Source: Bacillota bacterium (GTDB lineage: Bacteria; Bacillota; Clostridia; Lachnospirales; Lachnospiraceae). From it: a stretch of DNA of 27,493 nt. Below are positions 7,966 through 15,778 of the stretch, one piece after another. A model generated the notes under the pieces. It was given only the letters and a program-made list of their open reading frames with translations. It searched no databases and had not been told where the DNA came from. The position numbers were made by a program, and so were the translations under genes. The stretch is taken from NCBI GenBank assembly GCA_023419655.1, contig JAEZXP010000065.1, forward strand, positions 1 to 27,493, read 5' to 3'. The first letter of the stretch is position 1, and every line of letters begins with the position of its first letter.

Positions 7966-9225
7966 TTAGTGTCTGTCTGCCAGCTCTGTGGTGATATCCT
8001 CCCAATCCAAGCCTGATTGTGCCATCAGCACCATCAGGTGATACAGAAAATCCGCAATTTCATACCGCAGCTCTCCTGTTTCGGGATTCTTGGCGGCAAT
8101 AATGATTTCTGCTGCCTCTTCGCCACATTTTTTGAGGATTTTATCAATTCCTTTTTCAAAAAGATAATTGGTATAGGAGCCTTCTTTCGGATTTCTCTTC
8201 CGGTCCATAATGACATCATATACATTCTCAAATATGTGATAAGGATTGCTCCGCTTATTTTCATTTTCTATTAAGCTTGTATAGAAGCAGCTTCTGCTTC
8301 CGGTATGGCATGCCGGCCCCTTTGGAACAACTTTTGCCAGAAGGGTGTCTTTATCACAATCCAGAAATATCTCCTTCACATACTGAAAATTACCCGAGGT
8401 CTCTCCTTTAAGCCAAAGAGTATTCCTGCTTCTTGAAAAATACGTCATTCTTCCCTCTGTAATAGTCCTATTATAAGACTCCTCATTCATATACGCAAGC
8501 ATTAATACATCCCCGGTCTTATAATCCTGGGTAATAACAGGGATTAATCCATCCTTGTTCAGCTTGAATTCTGAAAAAGGAAGTTTGCTTTCGTATACAT
8601 TGACAGAAATATTCTCCTGTATCAAAGCCTGTTTTGCCTTCATAATGTCTTTATTTATAAAAAAGTCCGTTGTAATTCCGATTACATTGGGAATCTCCAG
8701 TATGTACCGGATGTCATTTTGCTTGAGATTATCCCGGATAATAACCGGTACCGGTGACTTTGCTATCTTATTATTAAAAGCTTCGGAAGCATCGGAATAA
8801 TGAATCAGCAGGGTGCCGATACCAAGACTTGTAATCTGTTCATCCATATCGGCTTCCATAAGAATCGCCTGGTCAGCCTCGAGGTAAATCTTATTTACAC
8901 CAAATCTGGCGGATATGTCTTTTATAAGCTGTTCTTTCTCCATCAGCTTATAGGGAAGTAATATTCCGGATGCACCGGTATAAAAGGCTTTTTTGGCATC
9001 CTCAAAATTATTCACATAACAGCCAACAATAAAGGGAACATCAATGATTCTTGCAATCTGCTTTGCTAATTTTAAAAACTCCTCCCTGGAATTTTCGTCC
9101 TTAGAGAAGTTATATAACAGCAGCTCGTCAGCGCCCCCATCCGAATATTCTTTTGCCAGCCGAATGACATTTTCACCGATTTCACCCTCCGTATTGATAA
9201 AGGGAATAATCTTCTTATACGGCAT
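7966..9225 (-). CDS. hisIE: HisIE with an N-terminal degenerate HisF-like domain
   Basis: The C-terminal half is a bifunctional phosphoribosyl-AMP cyclohydrolase / phosphoribosyl-ATP pyrophosphatase (histidine steps 3 and 2). HisI (about 218-320) keeps its metal ligands in LDCDKD (D289, D291, D293), C306-H307 and C313. HisE (about 330-419) keeps KCGEEAAE and EIADFLYHLMVL. Residues 1 to about 212 align by eye with HisF (GADELLLYN, IDVPFIVG, FEDAKKAFYTGAS), but the active site is gone. HisF IIxCLDV is here IIPFINT, putting N11 where the catalytic Asp should be, and the VGGGI phosphate loop has become VGCYV. This domain therefore looks like a pseudoenzyme or scaffold. The start is ATG 9225 behind AAGGAGG (419 residues); an ATG further upstream would overlap hisA. 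It lies 22 bp after hisA. Confidence 0.93.
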   Translation of the reverse strand: MPYKKIIPFINTEGEIGENVIRLAKEYSDGGADELLLYNFSKDENSREEFLKLAKQIARIIDVPFIVGCYVNNFEDAKKAFYTGASGILLPYKLMEKEQLIKDISARFGVNKIYLEADQAILMEADMDEQITSLGIGTLLIHYSDASEAFNNKIAKSPVPVIIRDNLKQNDIRYILEIPNVIGITTDFFINKDIMKAKQALIQENISVNVYESKLPFSEFKLNKDGLIPVITQDYKTGDVLMLAYMNEESYNRTITEGRMTYFSRSRNTLWLKGETSGNFQYVKEIFLDCDKDTLLAKVVPKGPACHTGSRSCFYTSLIENENKRSNPYHIFENVYDVIMDRKRNPKEGSYTNYLFEKGIDKILKKCGEEAAEIIIAAKNPETGELRYEIADFLYHLMVLMAQSGLDWEDITTELADRH

Positions 9226-9247
9226 ATAGCGACAACCTCCTTCCATA

Positions 9248-9964
9248 CTATTCAAACATTGTAACTGCTTTTTTAAAATTGATTTTATTCTCATAGAGTG
9301 CTTTTCCGATGATTGCTCCATATACATTCATTTCATTCAGCATCTCCAGGTCCTTCAAAGAAGATACGCCGCCGGAGGCGATAATATTAAGACCGGTTTC
9401 CTCCACCATTTCCGCTGTATAATGAAGATTCGGCCCTTGCAGCATGCCATCCTTTGCAATGTCTGTATAGACGATGGTATCTACTCCGATATTTTTCATT
9501 TCAAGAGCTAAATCTACGGCATTAAAATTACTAAGCTTCTCCCATCCCTCTACCGCCACAATTCCATCCTTTGCATCAATACCGGCAACAATACGCTCCG
9601 GTCCAAACAAAGCAATGGCCTCCTTCATAAATCCCGGGTCGATAGCTGCCTTCGTGCCTATAATTACTCTGCTGATACCCAGATTAAGCTTATTCTCTAT
9701 GTCTTTAACCGAGCGGATTCCCCCGCCCAGCTGAATCGGTATAGTAACGCTTTCCACGATATCCTTAATGGCCGCTTCATTGACAGAATGACCTACCAGT
9801 GCTCCGTCCAGGTCCACGACATGGATAAAGGAAGCACCGCTTGCTTCCCATTCCTTTGCCACTTTTGACGGTATATCCGAATATACCAGGACATCGCGAA
9901 AGCTGCCTTGTCTTAGCCTGACACACTGACCATTTTTAATATCGATTGCCGGGAATAACTTCAT
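9248..9964 (-). CDS. hisA: HisA, ProFAR isomerase
   Basis: 1-(5-phosphoribosyl)-5-[(5-phosphoribosylamino)methylideneamino]imidazole-4-carboxamide isomerase, the fourth step of histidine synthesis; a cytoplasmic TIM barrel. From ATG 9964 it has 238 residues, the normal size. The start follows AAAGGAC and gives MKLFPAIDIKNG. Catalytic D8 is present, as are D130 in GIDAKDG and the TDIAKDGMLQGP segment (T167-D168). Phosphate loops GGGIRS and ASGGVSS are intact. Unlike the HisF-like domain encoded next door, this barrel shows every expected active-site residue. It lies 36 bp after hisB. Confidence 0.96.
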   Translation of the reverse strand: MKLFPAIDIKNGQCVRLRQGSFRDVLVYSDIPSKVAKEWEASGASFIHVVDLDGALVGHSVNEAAIKDIVESVTIPIQLGGGIRSVKDIENKLNLGISRVIIGTKAAIDPGFMKEAIALFGPERIVAGIDAKDGIVAVEGWEKLSNFNAVDLALEMKNIGVDTIVYTDIAKDGMLQGPNLHYTAEMVEETGLNIIASGGVSSLKDLEMLNEMNVYGAIIGKALYENKINFKKAVTMFE

Positions 9965-10000
9965 TTTATCCAGTCCTTTCACTAAGTGCTTCATTCTATT

Positions 10001-10591
10001 CTATATTATACCTTTGGTGGACAAAACATCCTCAATTCTTTTATCCGTTCCGCTGGCTTCATCCAGCGCTTTTGCGAAAGCTTTAAAAGCGGCTTCCGCT
10101 ATATGATGGTTGTTTTCTCCATCGAGCATCTTAAGGTGTATATTCATGCCTGCACTATAAGACAATGCATAGAAGAACTCCTTCACAAGCTCCGTATCCA
10201 TATATCCCACCTTACTGCTGCTGAATTTCAAATCGTAGGAAAGATAGGGACGACCGGACAAATCAATCGCACAGCATACCAGCACCTCATCCATCGGAAG
10301 CATAAAATAACCGTAGCGGCGAATTCCCTTCTTGTCCCCCAAAGCTTTTTTAATCGCCTGTCCCAGTACAATTCCCGTATCCTCAACGGTATGATGCGCA
10401 TCCACATACAGGTCTCCTTTTACTGTAAGCTTCATATCAAAAAAACCATGGCGGACAAAGCTGTCCAGCATATGATTAAAGAAGCCTATACCCGTCTCAA
10501 TCTGGGAATTTCCTTTTCCGTCCAGATTAAAATCCATAGAAATATCTGTTTCCTTTGTTTTCCGATTTATGGCTGCAACTCTGCTTTCCAT
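10001..10591 (-). CDS. hisB: HisB, imidazoleglycerol-phosphate dehydratase
   Basis: Dehydrates imidazole glycerol phosphate to imidazole acetol phosphate (step 6). It is monofunctional and 196 residues long, without the HisN phosphatase fusion of enterobacteria. Manganese-binding motifs are clear: DAHHTVED (65-71) and ENNHHIAEAAFKAF. The start is ATG 10591, nine bases after AGAGAGG; an ATG three codons upstream touches that site. A consensus-like promoter (10610-10638) lies immediately upstream in the 101-bp hisD-hisB gap, the largest gap in the operon. hisB and the genes after it may therefore also be expressed separately from hisZGD. Confidence 0.97.
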   Translation of the reverse strand: MESRVAAINRKTKETDISMDFNLDGKGNSQIETGIGFFNHMLDSFVRHGFFDMKLTVKGDLYVDAHHTVEDTGIVLGQAIKKALGDKKGIRRYGYFMLPMDEVLVCCAIDLSGRPYLSYDLKFSSSKVGYMDTELVKEFFYALSYSAGMNIHLKMLDGENNHHIAEAAFKAFAKALDEASGTDKRIEDVLSTKGII

Positions 10592-10609
10592 AAGCTTCAT
10601 CCTCTCTCT

Positions 10610-10638
10610 ATGATAAATTGTATACACGTATATGTCAA
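10610..10638 (-). promoter_or_regulatory. internal sigma-A promoter before hisB
   Basis: Read on the minus strand: TTGACA (10638-10633), a 17-bp spacer, then TATCAT (10615-10610). The spacer contains the dyad TATAC-GT-GTATA. Expected transcription would begin near 10603, inside the hisB ribosome site (10601-10609), giving a leader of only about a dozen bases. It is either a near-leaderless promoter or a site whose start is displaced. Confidence 0.6.
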
Positions 10639-10649
10639 ACGATATCGTT
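10638..10649. promoter_or_regulatory. 12-bp perfect palindrome abutting the hisB promoter
   Basis: AACGATATCGTT is a perfect 12-bp palindrome touching the upstream edge of the -35 box of the internal hisB promoter. Its location fits an activator or repressor site. The binding protein is unknown, and a chance 12-bp palindrome cannot be excluded. Confidence 0.4.
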
Positions 10650-10692
10650 CCCGAATCGTATTGTCATAAGCTGGCATCCGCCTTTTAATGCG

Positions 10693-11991
10693 TTATTTCT
10701 CCGTCTCAAATCTCACCGCAATCGAGTTGGCATGGGCAGTAAATCCTTCGGATTTGGCAAAATCCTCGATATCCTTATGAATATTCTCCAGCGCTTCCCT
10801 TGAATACGAAATGATGCTTGACTTTTTAATAAAATCATCCACACTGAGGGGTGAAAAGAACTTCGCCGTACCGTTGGTTGGAAGGGTATGATTCGGGCCT
10901 GCCATATAATCTCCCAACGGCTCACTGGAATACTCTCCTATAAATATGGCCCCGGCGTTTCTTATCTTCGTCATAATCATAAAAGGTTCCTTTGTCATAA
11001 TCTCCAGATGCTCGGAGGCTATCTCATTGGCTACCTCTACGGCCTCGTCCATATCTCCTGCAATTAACAGATATCCGTAATTATCAAGGGATTTTGCTAT
11101 AATATCCCGCCGCGAAAGGGTTTCAAGGAATCGCTCCACTTCCTTTGATACTTCTTCCGCCAGTTCCTTACTGGTAGTAACCAGTATAGCCGAGGCCAGC
11201 TCATCATGCTCGGCCTGGGATAATAAATCGGCCGCCACATATCTGGGATTGGCTGTCTCATCTGCAATAACCAGTATCTCACTGGGTCCTGCAATGGAAT
11301 CGATACTCACATGACCGTACACCGCCTTTTTTGCCAGTGCAACATATATATTTCCCGGTCCCACGATTTTGTCCACCTTCGGAATACTTTCTGTACCAAA
11401 GGCCAGTGCTGCAATTGCCTGCGCTCCGCCCACCTTATAGATTTCAGTTACCCCGGCCTCCTTGGCTGCAACCAATGTCCCCGGATATATCATACCATTC
11501 TTATCCGGCGGTGTCACCATCACAATCCGCTTTACTCCGGCAACTTTGGCTGGAATGACATCCATCAGCACCGTGGACGGATAGGCTGCTTTCCCTCCCG
11601 GAACATAGACGCCGACCTTCTCCATGGGCGTTACCTTTTGACCCAGAATTACACCCTCTCTTGAGACATCTATCCAGCTGTTTTGCTTCTGCTTATGGTG
11701 AAAGTCCTCGATATTGTTCTTTGCCTTGCGCATTACATCCAGAGTCTTCTTATCCATCTGCCTGTAAGCATCTTCTATCTCTTCTTCGGTGACCCTGATG
11801 TTATCCTTATTCATGTCTACCAGGTCAAACTTTTTGGTATATGAAAATAAAGCCTTATCCCCATTTTCCCGTACATCGTGAATAATCCCGGCTACGGTAT
11901 CGGCATAGGCTTCATATTGGTTGGGGCTTCTCTTTAACAGGTCCTCCATTATGTTCTTTTTTGTTGCTTCATTTAATTCAATAATTTTCAT
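10693..11991 (-). CDS. hisD: HisD, histidinol dehydrogenase
   Basis: NAD- and zinc-dependent oxidation of L-histidinol to L-histidine (last two steps), cytoplasmic homodimer. Its 432 residues match the family. Recognisable segments are VYVPGGKAAYPSTVLM, the KVGGAQAIAALAFGT nucleotide-binding region, KIVGPGNIYVALAKK, DSIAGPSEILVIAD, LSQAEHDELASAIL with catalytic Glu-His, and AGPNHTLPT. The start is ATG 11991 after TGGAGG. It lies 40 bp after hisG. It is the third gene of the operon and precedes the only large internal gap. Confidence 0.97.
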   Translation of the reverse strand: MKIIELNEATKKNIMEDLLKRSPNQYEAYADTVAGIIHDVRENGDKALFSYTKKFDLVDMNKDNIRVTEEEIEDAYRQMDKKTLDVMRKAKNNIEDFHHKQKQNSWIDVSREGVILGQKVTPMEKVGVYVPGGKAAYPSTVLMDVIPAKVAGVKRIVMVTPPDKNGMIYPGTLVAAKEAGVTEIYKVGGAQAIAALAFGTESIPKVDKIVGPGNIYVALAKKAVYGHVSIDSIAGPSEILVIADETANPRYVAADLLSQAEHDELASAILVTTSKELAEEVSKEVERFLETLSRRDIIAKSLDNYGYLLIAGDMDEAVEVANEIASEHLEIMTKEPFMIMTKIRNAGAIFIGEYSSEPLGDYMAGPNHTLPTNGTAKFFSPLSVDDFIKKSSIISYSREALENIHKDIEDFAKSEGFTAHANSIAVRFETEK

Positions 11992-12031
11992 TATTTTCCT
12001 CCATTCCTGCGTATGTTTTAATGGCTGTTCT

Positions 12032-12676
12032 CTATACCGTTGTCAGATACTCCTTTAAATCCTTGATAATCTTCGATATACGTTCATGCTCCATCTTCAT
12101 GCTCACTTCATTTACAACCATCCTGGCGGAGATATTACAGATTTCTTCAAGAATAACCAATCCGTTCTCCTTAAGCGTTGAACCGGTCTCAACAATATCC
12201 ACAATCACTTCCGACAGGCCCACAATCGGAGCCAGCTCGATGGAGCCGTTCAGCTTTATTATCTCAACCGTCTGATGCTTTTTATTATAAAAATAATCTT
12301 TCGCTATATTCGGATATTTGGTAGCTACCCGGATAAGCTCCCCATGATGAAGACGCTCTCCTGCCTCCGCCGGTCCTGCCACGCACATTCTGCATTTTCC
12401 CATACCCAAATCCAGAACCTCATACATCTTCCTGCCCTCCTCAAGAAGAGTATCCTTTCCGGCTATTCCTATATCCGCCGCACCATACTCGACATAGGTA
12501 GGTACATCATTGGCTTTAGCAAGAAAGAATTTCAGCTTAAGCTCTTCATTCACAAAGATAAGCTTCCTGGAGGACTTATCCTTTATCTCCTCACAGGTAA
12601 TGCCAATCTGCTCCAACAGCTTTAAGGTATCCACCGCCAATCTTCCCTTTGCCAATGCAATCGTAATATATCTCAT
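12032..12676 (-). CDS. hisG: HisG (short form), ATP phosphoribosyltransferase
   Basis: Catalyses the first committed step, ATP + PRPP to phosphoribosyl-ATP. At 214 residues this is the short HisG form, which lacks the C-terminal regulatory domain and needs HisZ; hisZ is encoded directly upstream. The start is ATG 12676 after AAAGGAC and gives MRYITIALAKGRLAVDTLKLLEQ (20-odd residues typical of the family). A longer frame back to 12784 would overlap hisZ. Conserved parts include YGAADIGIAGKDTL and the PRPP-binding IVDIVETGSTLKENGL. The gap to hisZ is 53 bp. Confidence 0.96.
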   Translation of the reverse strand: MRYITIALAKGRLAVDTLKLLEQIGITCEEIKDKSSRKLIFVNEELKLKFFLAKANDVPTYVEYGAADIGIAGKDTLLEEGRKMYEVLDLGMGKCRMCVAGPAEAGERLHHGELIRVATKYPNIAKDYFYNKKHQTVEIIKLNGSIELAPIVGLSEVIVDIVETGSTLKENGLVILEEICNISARMVVNEVSMKMEHERISKIIKDLKEYLTTV

Positions 12677-12729
12677 AACCTTCGTCCTTTCATAATTAAT
12701 ACCCTTCACTGCCTTAAATATTAATCCGG

Positions 12730-14004
12730 TTATATGCTTTGGGCATTCATAATCTCCTTTATGCTTGCCGTCTGCCGGGTGCAATTCTTTGCATCCATAA
12801 TGATGATATCCTTGTCATTATCTATATACAATAAACCGCCTATATTCATATTCTTCATATATGTCGGGTAATCCTCTATCTCCATTTGGGGTTTCGACAG
12901 CTGTAGAATAACATTGCCGCCCTCTTTACGAAAATAACCCGCCAGAGCAATTGCCTCTTTTCTATAATTCGGTGTATACAGAATCAAGGTGTCCGATGAA
13001 TCAAGCTCCGGTAAAAGCTTTTGCCTGTACAAAGCCTGCATAAGGTTGTCAATCTCTATGGCAAGACCGATGGCGGGGCAATCCTTACCGAACTGTCCGA
13101 CCAGATTATCATAGCGTCCGCCTGTTACAATTGCTTCTCCTGTTTTATAAGTATAGGCTCTAAATATTATGCCCGTATAATAATCGTATTTGCTTAACAT
13201 GCCAAGGTCAAAGGATATATATTTCTCAAAGCCGTATTCCGTCATGATATCATACAGCTTCTCCAGCCGGTTAATCGCTTTAAGCGTCCGGGGATTCTTT
13301 GTAACCTTTTTCGCATATTCCAGTATCTCCAATGTACCGAATAATTCCGGAAGCTTTAAGAACATCTCTTCAAGCTCTTTCGGCATGTTCTTATTCATAA
13401 TAATGCCTTCCATCCCGAACATGTTCTTATTCTGGATTAAATCCTTCAGCCTGGCTGCATCTTCCTTATCCTCAAAGCCGGCTTCTTTTATCAGGGAGCG
13501 AAAAAAGTCGGCGTTTCCTATCTCTAATTGGAATTCCTTCAGCCCTGCCTGGAGAAGGCATTCAATGGTAATGGCAAGCATTTCTCCGTCCGCATCCACG
13601 CTGTCATCATTGACAAGCTCAGCGCCCAGCTGGGTTACTTCCTTGAGCCTGCCCTGGTAAGCGGTGCTATTGATATAGGTATTGCCAACATAGCAGAGAC
13701 GAACAGGCAGCTCCTCTTCCTTATAATACTTTGCCACACACCGGGCAATGGAAGGGGTTATATCCGGTCGAAGCACGATGGTATTGCCTTCCCTGTCGAA
13801 CAGCTTATACATATCCTTTGAGGCAACGGTTCCCCTCTCCTGATTGAAGATATCAAAGAATTCAAAGCTGGGGGTCTGAATATCCCGAAAGCCATAACGC
13901 TCCAGAACCTGATGAAGGTTTTTTTGCAGCAGAAGCTTTACGGCACATTCCGTACCATATATATCTCTTACTCCCTCCGGGGTATGCAGTAATTTATCCT
14001 TCAT
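12730..14004 (-). CDS. hisZ: HisZ, ATP phosphoribosyltransferase regulatory subunit
   Basis: A paralogue of histidyl-tRNA synthetase that binds histidine and forms the hetero-octamer with short HisG. Its 424 residues show the class II synthetase core: TPEGVRDIYG at the N-terminus, LRPDITPSIARCVAKYY (motif 2 region), and GGRYDNLVGQFGKDCPAIGLAIEIDNL (motif 3 region). The anticodon-binding domain of a true HisRS is only loosely represented, and it sits directly ahead of hisG, so HisZ is preferred over HisS. ATG 14004 follows GGAGG. It is the first gene of the operon behind a perfect promoter and tandem palindromes. Confidence 0.95.
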   Translation of the reverse strand: MKDKLLHTPEGVRDIYGTECAVKLLLQKNLHQVLERYGFRDIQTPSFEFFDIFNQERGTVASKDMYKLFDREGNTIVLRPDITPSIARCVAKYYKEEELPVRLCYVGNTYINSTAYQGRLKEVTQLGAELVNDDSVDADGEMLAITIECLLQAGLKEFQLEIGNADFFRSLIKEAGFEDKEDAARLKDLIQNKNMFGMEGIIMNKNMPKELEEMFLKLPELFGTLEILEYAKKVTKNPRTLKAINRLEKLYDIMTEYGFEKYISFDLGMLSKYDYYTGIIFRAYTYKTGEAIVTGGRYDNLVGQFGKDCPAIGLAIEIDNLMQALYRQKLLPELDSSDTLILYTPNYRKEAIALAGYFRKEGGNVILQLSKPQMEIEDYPTYMKNMNIGGLLYIDNDKDIIIMDAKNCTRQTASIKEIMNAQSI

Positions 14005-14052
14005 AATTACCTCCGTTCCTGCACGAATATGGTTGAAAGTGCATTTTTCAAT

Positions 14053-14088
14053 TTAACATGGTAACGTGATAATTCGCTACCATGTTAA
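14053..14088. promoter_or_regulatory. his operon operator: two tandem near-palindromes
   Basis: TTAACATGGTA (14053-14063) and TACCATGTTAA (14078-14088) are exact 11-bp inverted repeats. Each arm is itself almost palindromic around CATG (pattern TTAMCATGKTAA), with centres 24 bp apart. They begin just past the likely +1 (about 14092) of the his promoter, the right place for a repressor. As RNA the same bases would fold into an 11-bp hairpin, but no T-run follows on the minus strand, so it is not a standard terminator. A TrpR-like HisR/YerC repressor is known to be proposed for his genes in Firmicutes; that link is inference. Confidence 0.65.
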
Positions 14089-14098
14089 TGTTTTAAAC

Positions 14099-14127
14099 AT
14101 TATATGTTATTGGATAATGAATGTCAA
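14099..14127 (-). promoter_or_regulatory. his operon promoter, consensus-perfect
   Basis: Minus strand: TTGACA (14127-14122), a 17-bp spacer, then TATAAT (14104-14099). All twelve bases match the sigma-A consensus at the ideal spacing. It lies in the 140-bp gap between recU and hisZ. Such a strong promoter in front of an amino-acid operon implies tight repression, consistent with the palindromes just downstream. Confidence 0.85.
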
Positions 14128-14144
14128 TAATAAATTCAAGCTTT

Positions 14145-14687
14145 TCAGTTGTCATTTTCCCTGTCATTCAAATCCCTTTGCAGCTGCTCCAGATAGTGAA
14201 CACATACTCCGTTTTGAAGCTGTATCCGATAGGATAAATCCAATTCATCAAACCGAAAGCTCTTCCTTCCGCCTTCTATTGCCCTTTTCCAAAAGCCTGC
14301 CAGCATATCATACTTGAGGTAATAATATAGGTCGTGCTTTTTAAAGTAGATAAGTAAAAATGCAATACCCTCCTGCTCTTCAAATTCCTTCATGAACTGA
14401 ATCTGATGCTCATGAACATTATTCAGGCTGAAGGTGTCTCCCGCACACTCTTTTGCATCAAAGCACACTGGAATTCCTTGCACCACACCAATATAATCCA
14501 CTGTACTTATCTTCTCAAAATAAGCCAGCCTGATTTGCTTGCTTTCCTTATCAATTGTTATGGGTGTTATCGGGGTCGGGACCTTCTGAATGAGTGCAAG
14601 CTGTTTTTCCCGATACCTGCTGTTGGTTATATTAATTATCTCCTCCAGCATCGAACCGCGAAGTCCCCTGGATTTCCATGATGCCAT
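14145..14687 (-). CDS. recU: RecU-type Holliday junction resolvase
   Basis: Cleaves Holliday junctions in recombinational repair with RuvAB. It has 180 residues from ATG 14687 behind AAGGAGG; the upstream ATG at 14711 has no ribosome site. Family features: RGSMLEEIINITNSRYRE at the N-terminus, KVPTPITP, STVDYIGVVQG, FDAKECAG and NVHEHQIQFMK. Aligned by eye to Bacillus RecU, the metal-binding set is D64, D77 and K79. The second position is Glu in Bacillus, so this is a conservative Glu-to-Asp change. In many Firmicutes recU neighbours a penicillin-binding protein gene; here it ends an RNA-modification gene run, 46 bp after the RluA-type gene. Confidence 0.92.
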   Translation of the reverse strand: MASWKSRGLRGSMLEEIINITNSRYREKQLALIQKVPTPITPITIDKESKQIRLAYFEKISTVDYIGVVQGIPVCFDAKECAGDTFSLNNVHEHQIQFMKEFEEQEGIAFLLIYFKKHDLYYYLKYDMLAGFWKRAIEGGRKSFRFDELDLSYRIQLQNGVCVHYLEQLQRDLNDRENDN

Positions 14688-14733
14688 CGTGTACCTCCTT
14701 GTTGTATCCATTCAATCAAACTGCATTCATCTG

Positions 14734-15711
14734 CTACCATACGATATTGCCGAATAAATCTCTTATTATGGTACGAAAAACCGCAGGCTCCGGTGCTTTA
14801 AATTCACAGCCCGAAAGATTCGACAAGGAACCTAACAGCTGTGGAAATACACATCTGTAAGAATGAAGAAGCTGCGATTTTAGTCTGTATCTTTGATTAA
14901 AATAATTGTTGACCTTCCTGTCTCCGTACTTTGAATCTCCAATGATGGGGTGTCCGATACTCGCGAGATGGGCCCGGATTTGATGCGACTTACCCGTAAT
15001 CAGCTTTACCTGCAATAGGGTATACTCGTTTCCGCATGCCAGGGGCTGGTATTCTGTGGCAATATAATCGGAATCCTCCGACTGTCTGGAAGATATCGTA
15101 ACGATGTTACTGGCTGCATCCTTTTTTAAATATCCGGTGATTTTATTCGTCTCATTTAAACTGCCCTTCACAATACACAGGTAGTATTTATCAAGCTTTC
15201 TTTCCCGGAAAAGCCTGGCCATCTCCTGAAGTCCGGTAAGTGTTTTTCCCGCAATTAACAAACCTCCTGTATTGCGGTCCAGACGGTTGCATATCCCCGG
15301 CTTAAAGCTTTGAAGCTGCTCGTTAGCAATCTGCCCGGAGGATAACATATACGAAATGATATATTCAACCATCGAATAATCGGTTCCGACTGCTTTTTGA
15401 GAAAGCACTCCGACCGGCTTGTTTACGATAAGGATATTCCTGTCCTCATATAGAATATCGAGGTCGTGGTCTGCTATCATAATCTCCATCTGTGCGGAGA
15501 ATTTATCGATGGTATCATCCGACAGATACAGCTTTATTTCATCTTCAATCTGAACAATCTCCGAGCCCTCTGCCTTCTTACCGTTTAGTACAATATTCTT
15601 TTTACGCAGCATTTTATATACAAAGCTTTTCGGCGCTTTATTCAGTATTTTCAGCAATAACTTATCCAGACGCTGACCCGCCTGATTCTCATTAACGATT
15701 ATCTGCTTCAT
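14734..15711 (-). CDS. RluA-family pseudouridine synthase
   Basis: Isomerises uridine to pseudouridine in rRNA (RluC/RluD group). Its 325 residues comprise an N-terminal S4 RNA-binding domain (AGQRLDKLLLKILNKAPKSF onward, about 11-60) and the catalytic domain, with NKPVGVLSQ and the signature RLDRNTGGLLIAGK (catalytic D145). TGKSHQIRAHLASIGHPIIGD is the conserved late motif. The start is ATG 15711 after AGGGTGG. It lies 53 bp downstream of the HAD gene, with one TTCTAC-N4-GTAGAA palindrome at that junction. The exact rRNA target cannot be assigned from sequence. Confidence 0.93.
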   Translation of the reverse strand: MKQIIVNENQAGQRLDKLLLKILNKAPKSFVYKMLRKKNIVLNGKKAEGSEIVQIEDEIKLYLSDDTIDKFSAQMEIMIADHDLDILYEDRNILIVNKPVGVLSQKAVGTDYSMVEYIISYMLSSGQIANEQLQSFKPGICNRLDRNTGGLLIAGKTLTGLQEMARLFRERKLDKYYLCIVKGSLNETNKITGYLKKDAASNIVTISSRQSEDSDYIATEYQPLACGNEYTLLQVKLITGKSHQIRAHLASIGHPIIGDSKYGDRKVNNYFNQRYRLKSQLLHSYRCVFPQLLGSLSNLSGCEFKAPEPAVFRTIIRDLFGNIVW

Positions 15712-15762
15712 GATTCCACCCTGTTCTTCTATATGGCTTATTGCATTTATACAACAAAGTCA

Positions 15763-15778
15763 TTCTACTTATGTAGAA
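15763..15778. repeat. TTCTAC-N4-GTAGAA palindrome, copy 1
   Basis: TTCTAC TTAT GTAGAA is a perfect 6-bp inverted repeat with a 4-base loop overlapping the stop codon of the HAD gene. The same arms recur at 19446-19461 in the same operon. No T-run follows. It could be an mRNA-processing or protein-binding site, or coincidence. Confidence 0.4.

Noticed and set aside
9986..10669. 227-residue open frame on the plus strand opposite hisB
   Set aside because: It lies wholly over hisB, its promoter and the hisA start on the other strand. It has no ribosome site or recognisable domain, and the hisB protein is unmistakable.
13190..13660. 156-residue plus-strand frame opposite hisZ
   Set aside because: Ser-rich antisense frame typical of a shadow; no start signal and no domain.
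12730..14004. True histidyl-tRNA synthetase (hisS)
   Set aside because: Adjacency to short-form hisG as the first gene of the his operon and the weak anticodon-binding region favour HisZ.
14005..14092. Possible histidine leader peptide in the hisZ leader
   Set aside because: Two tiny frames on the minus strand contain only one His codon each, and there is no terminator/antiterminator pair. Attenuation is not supported.
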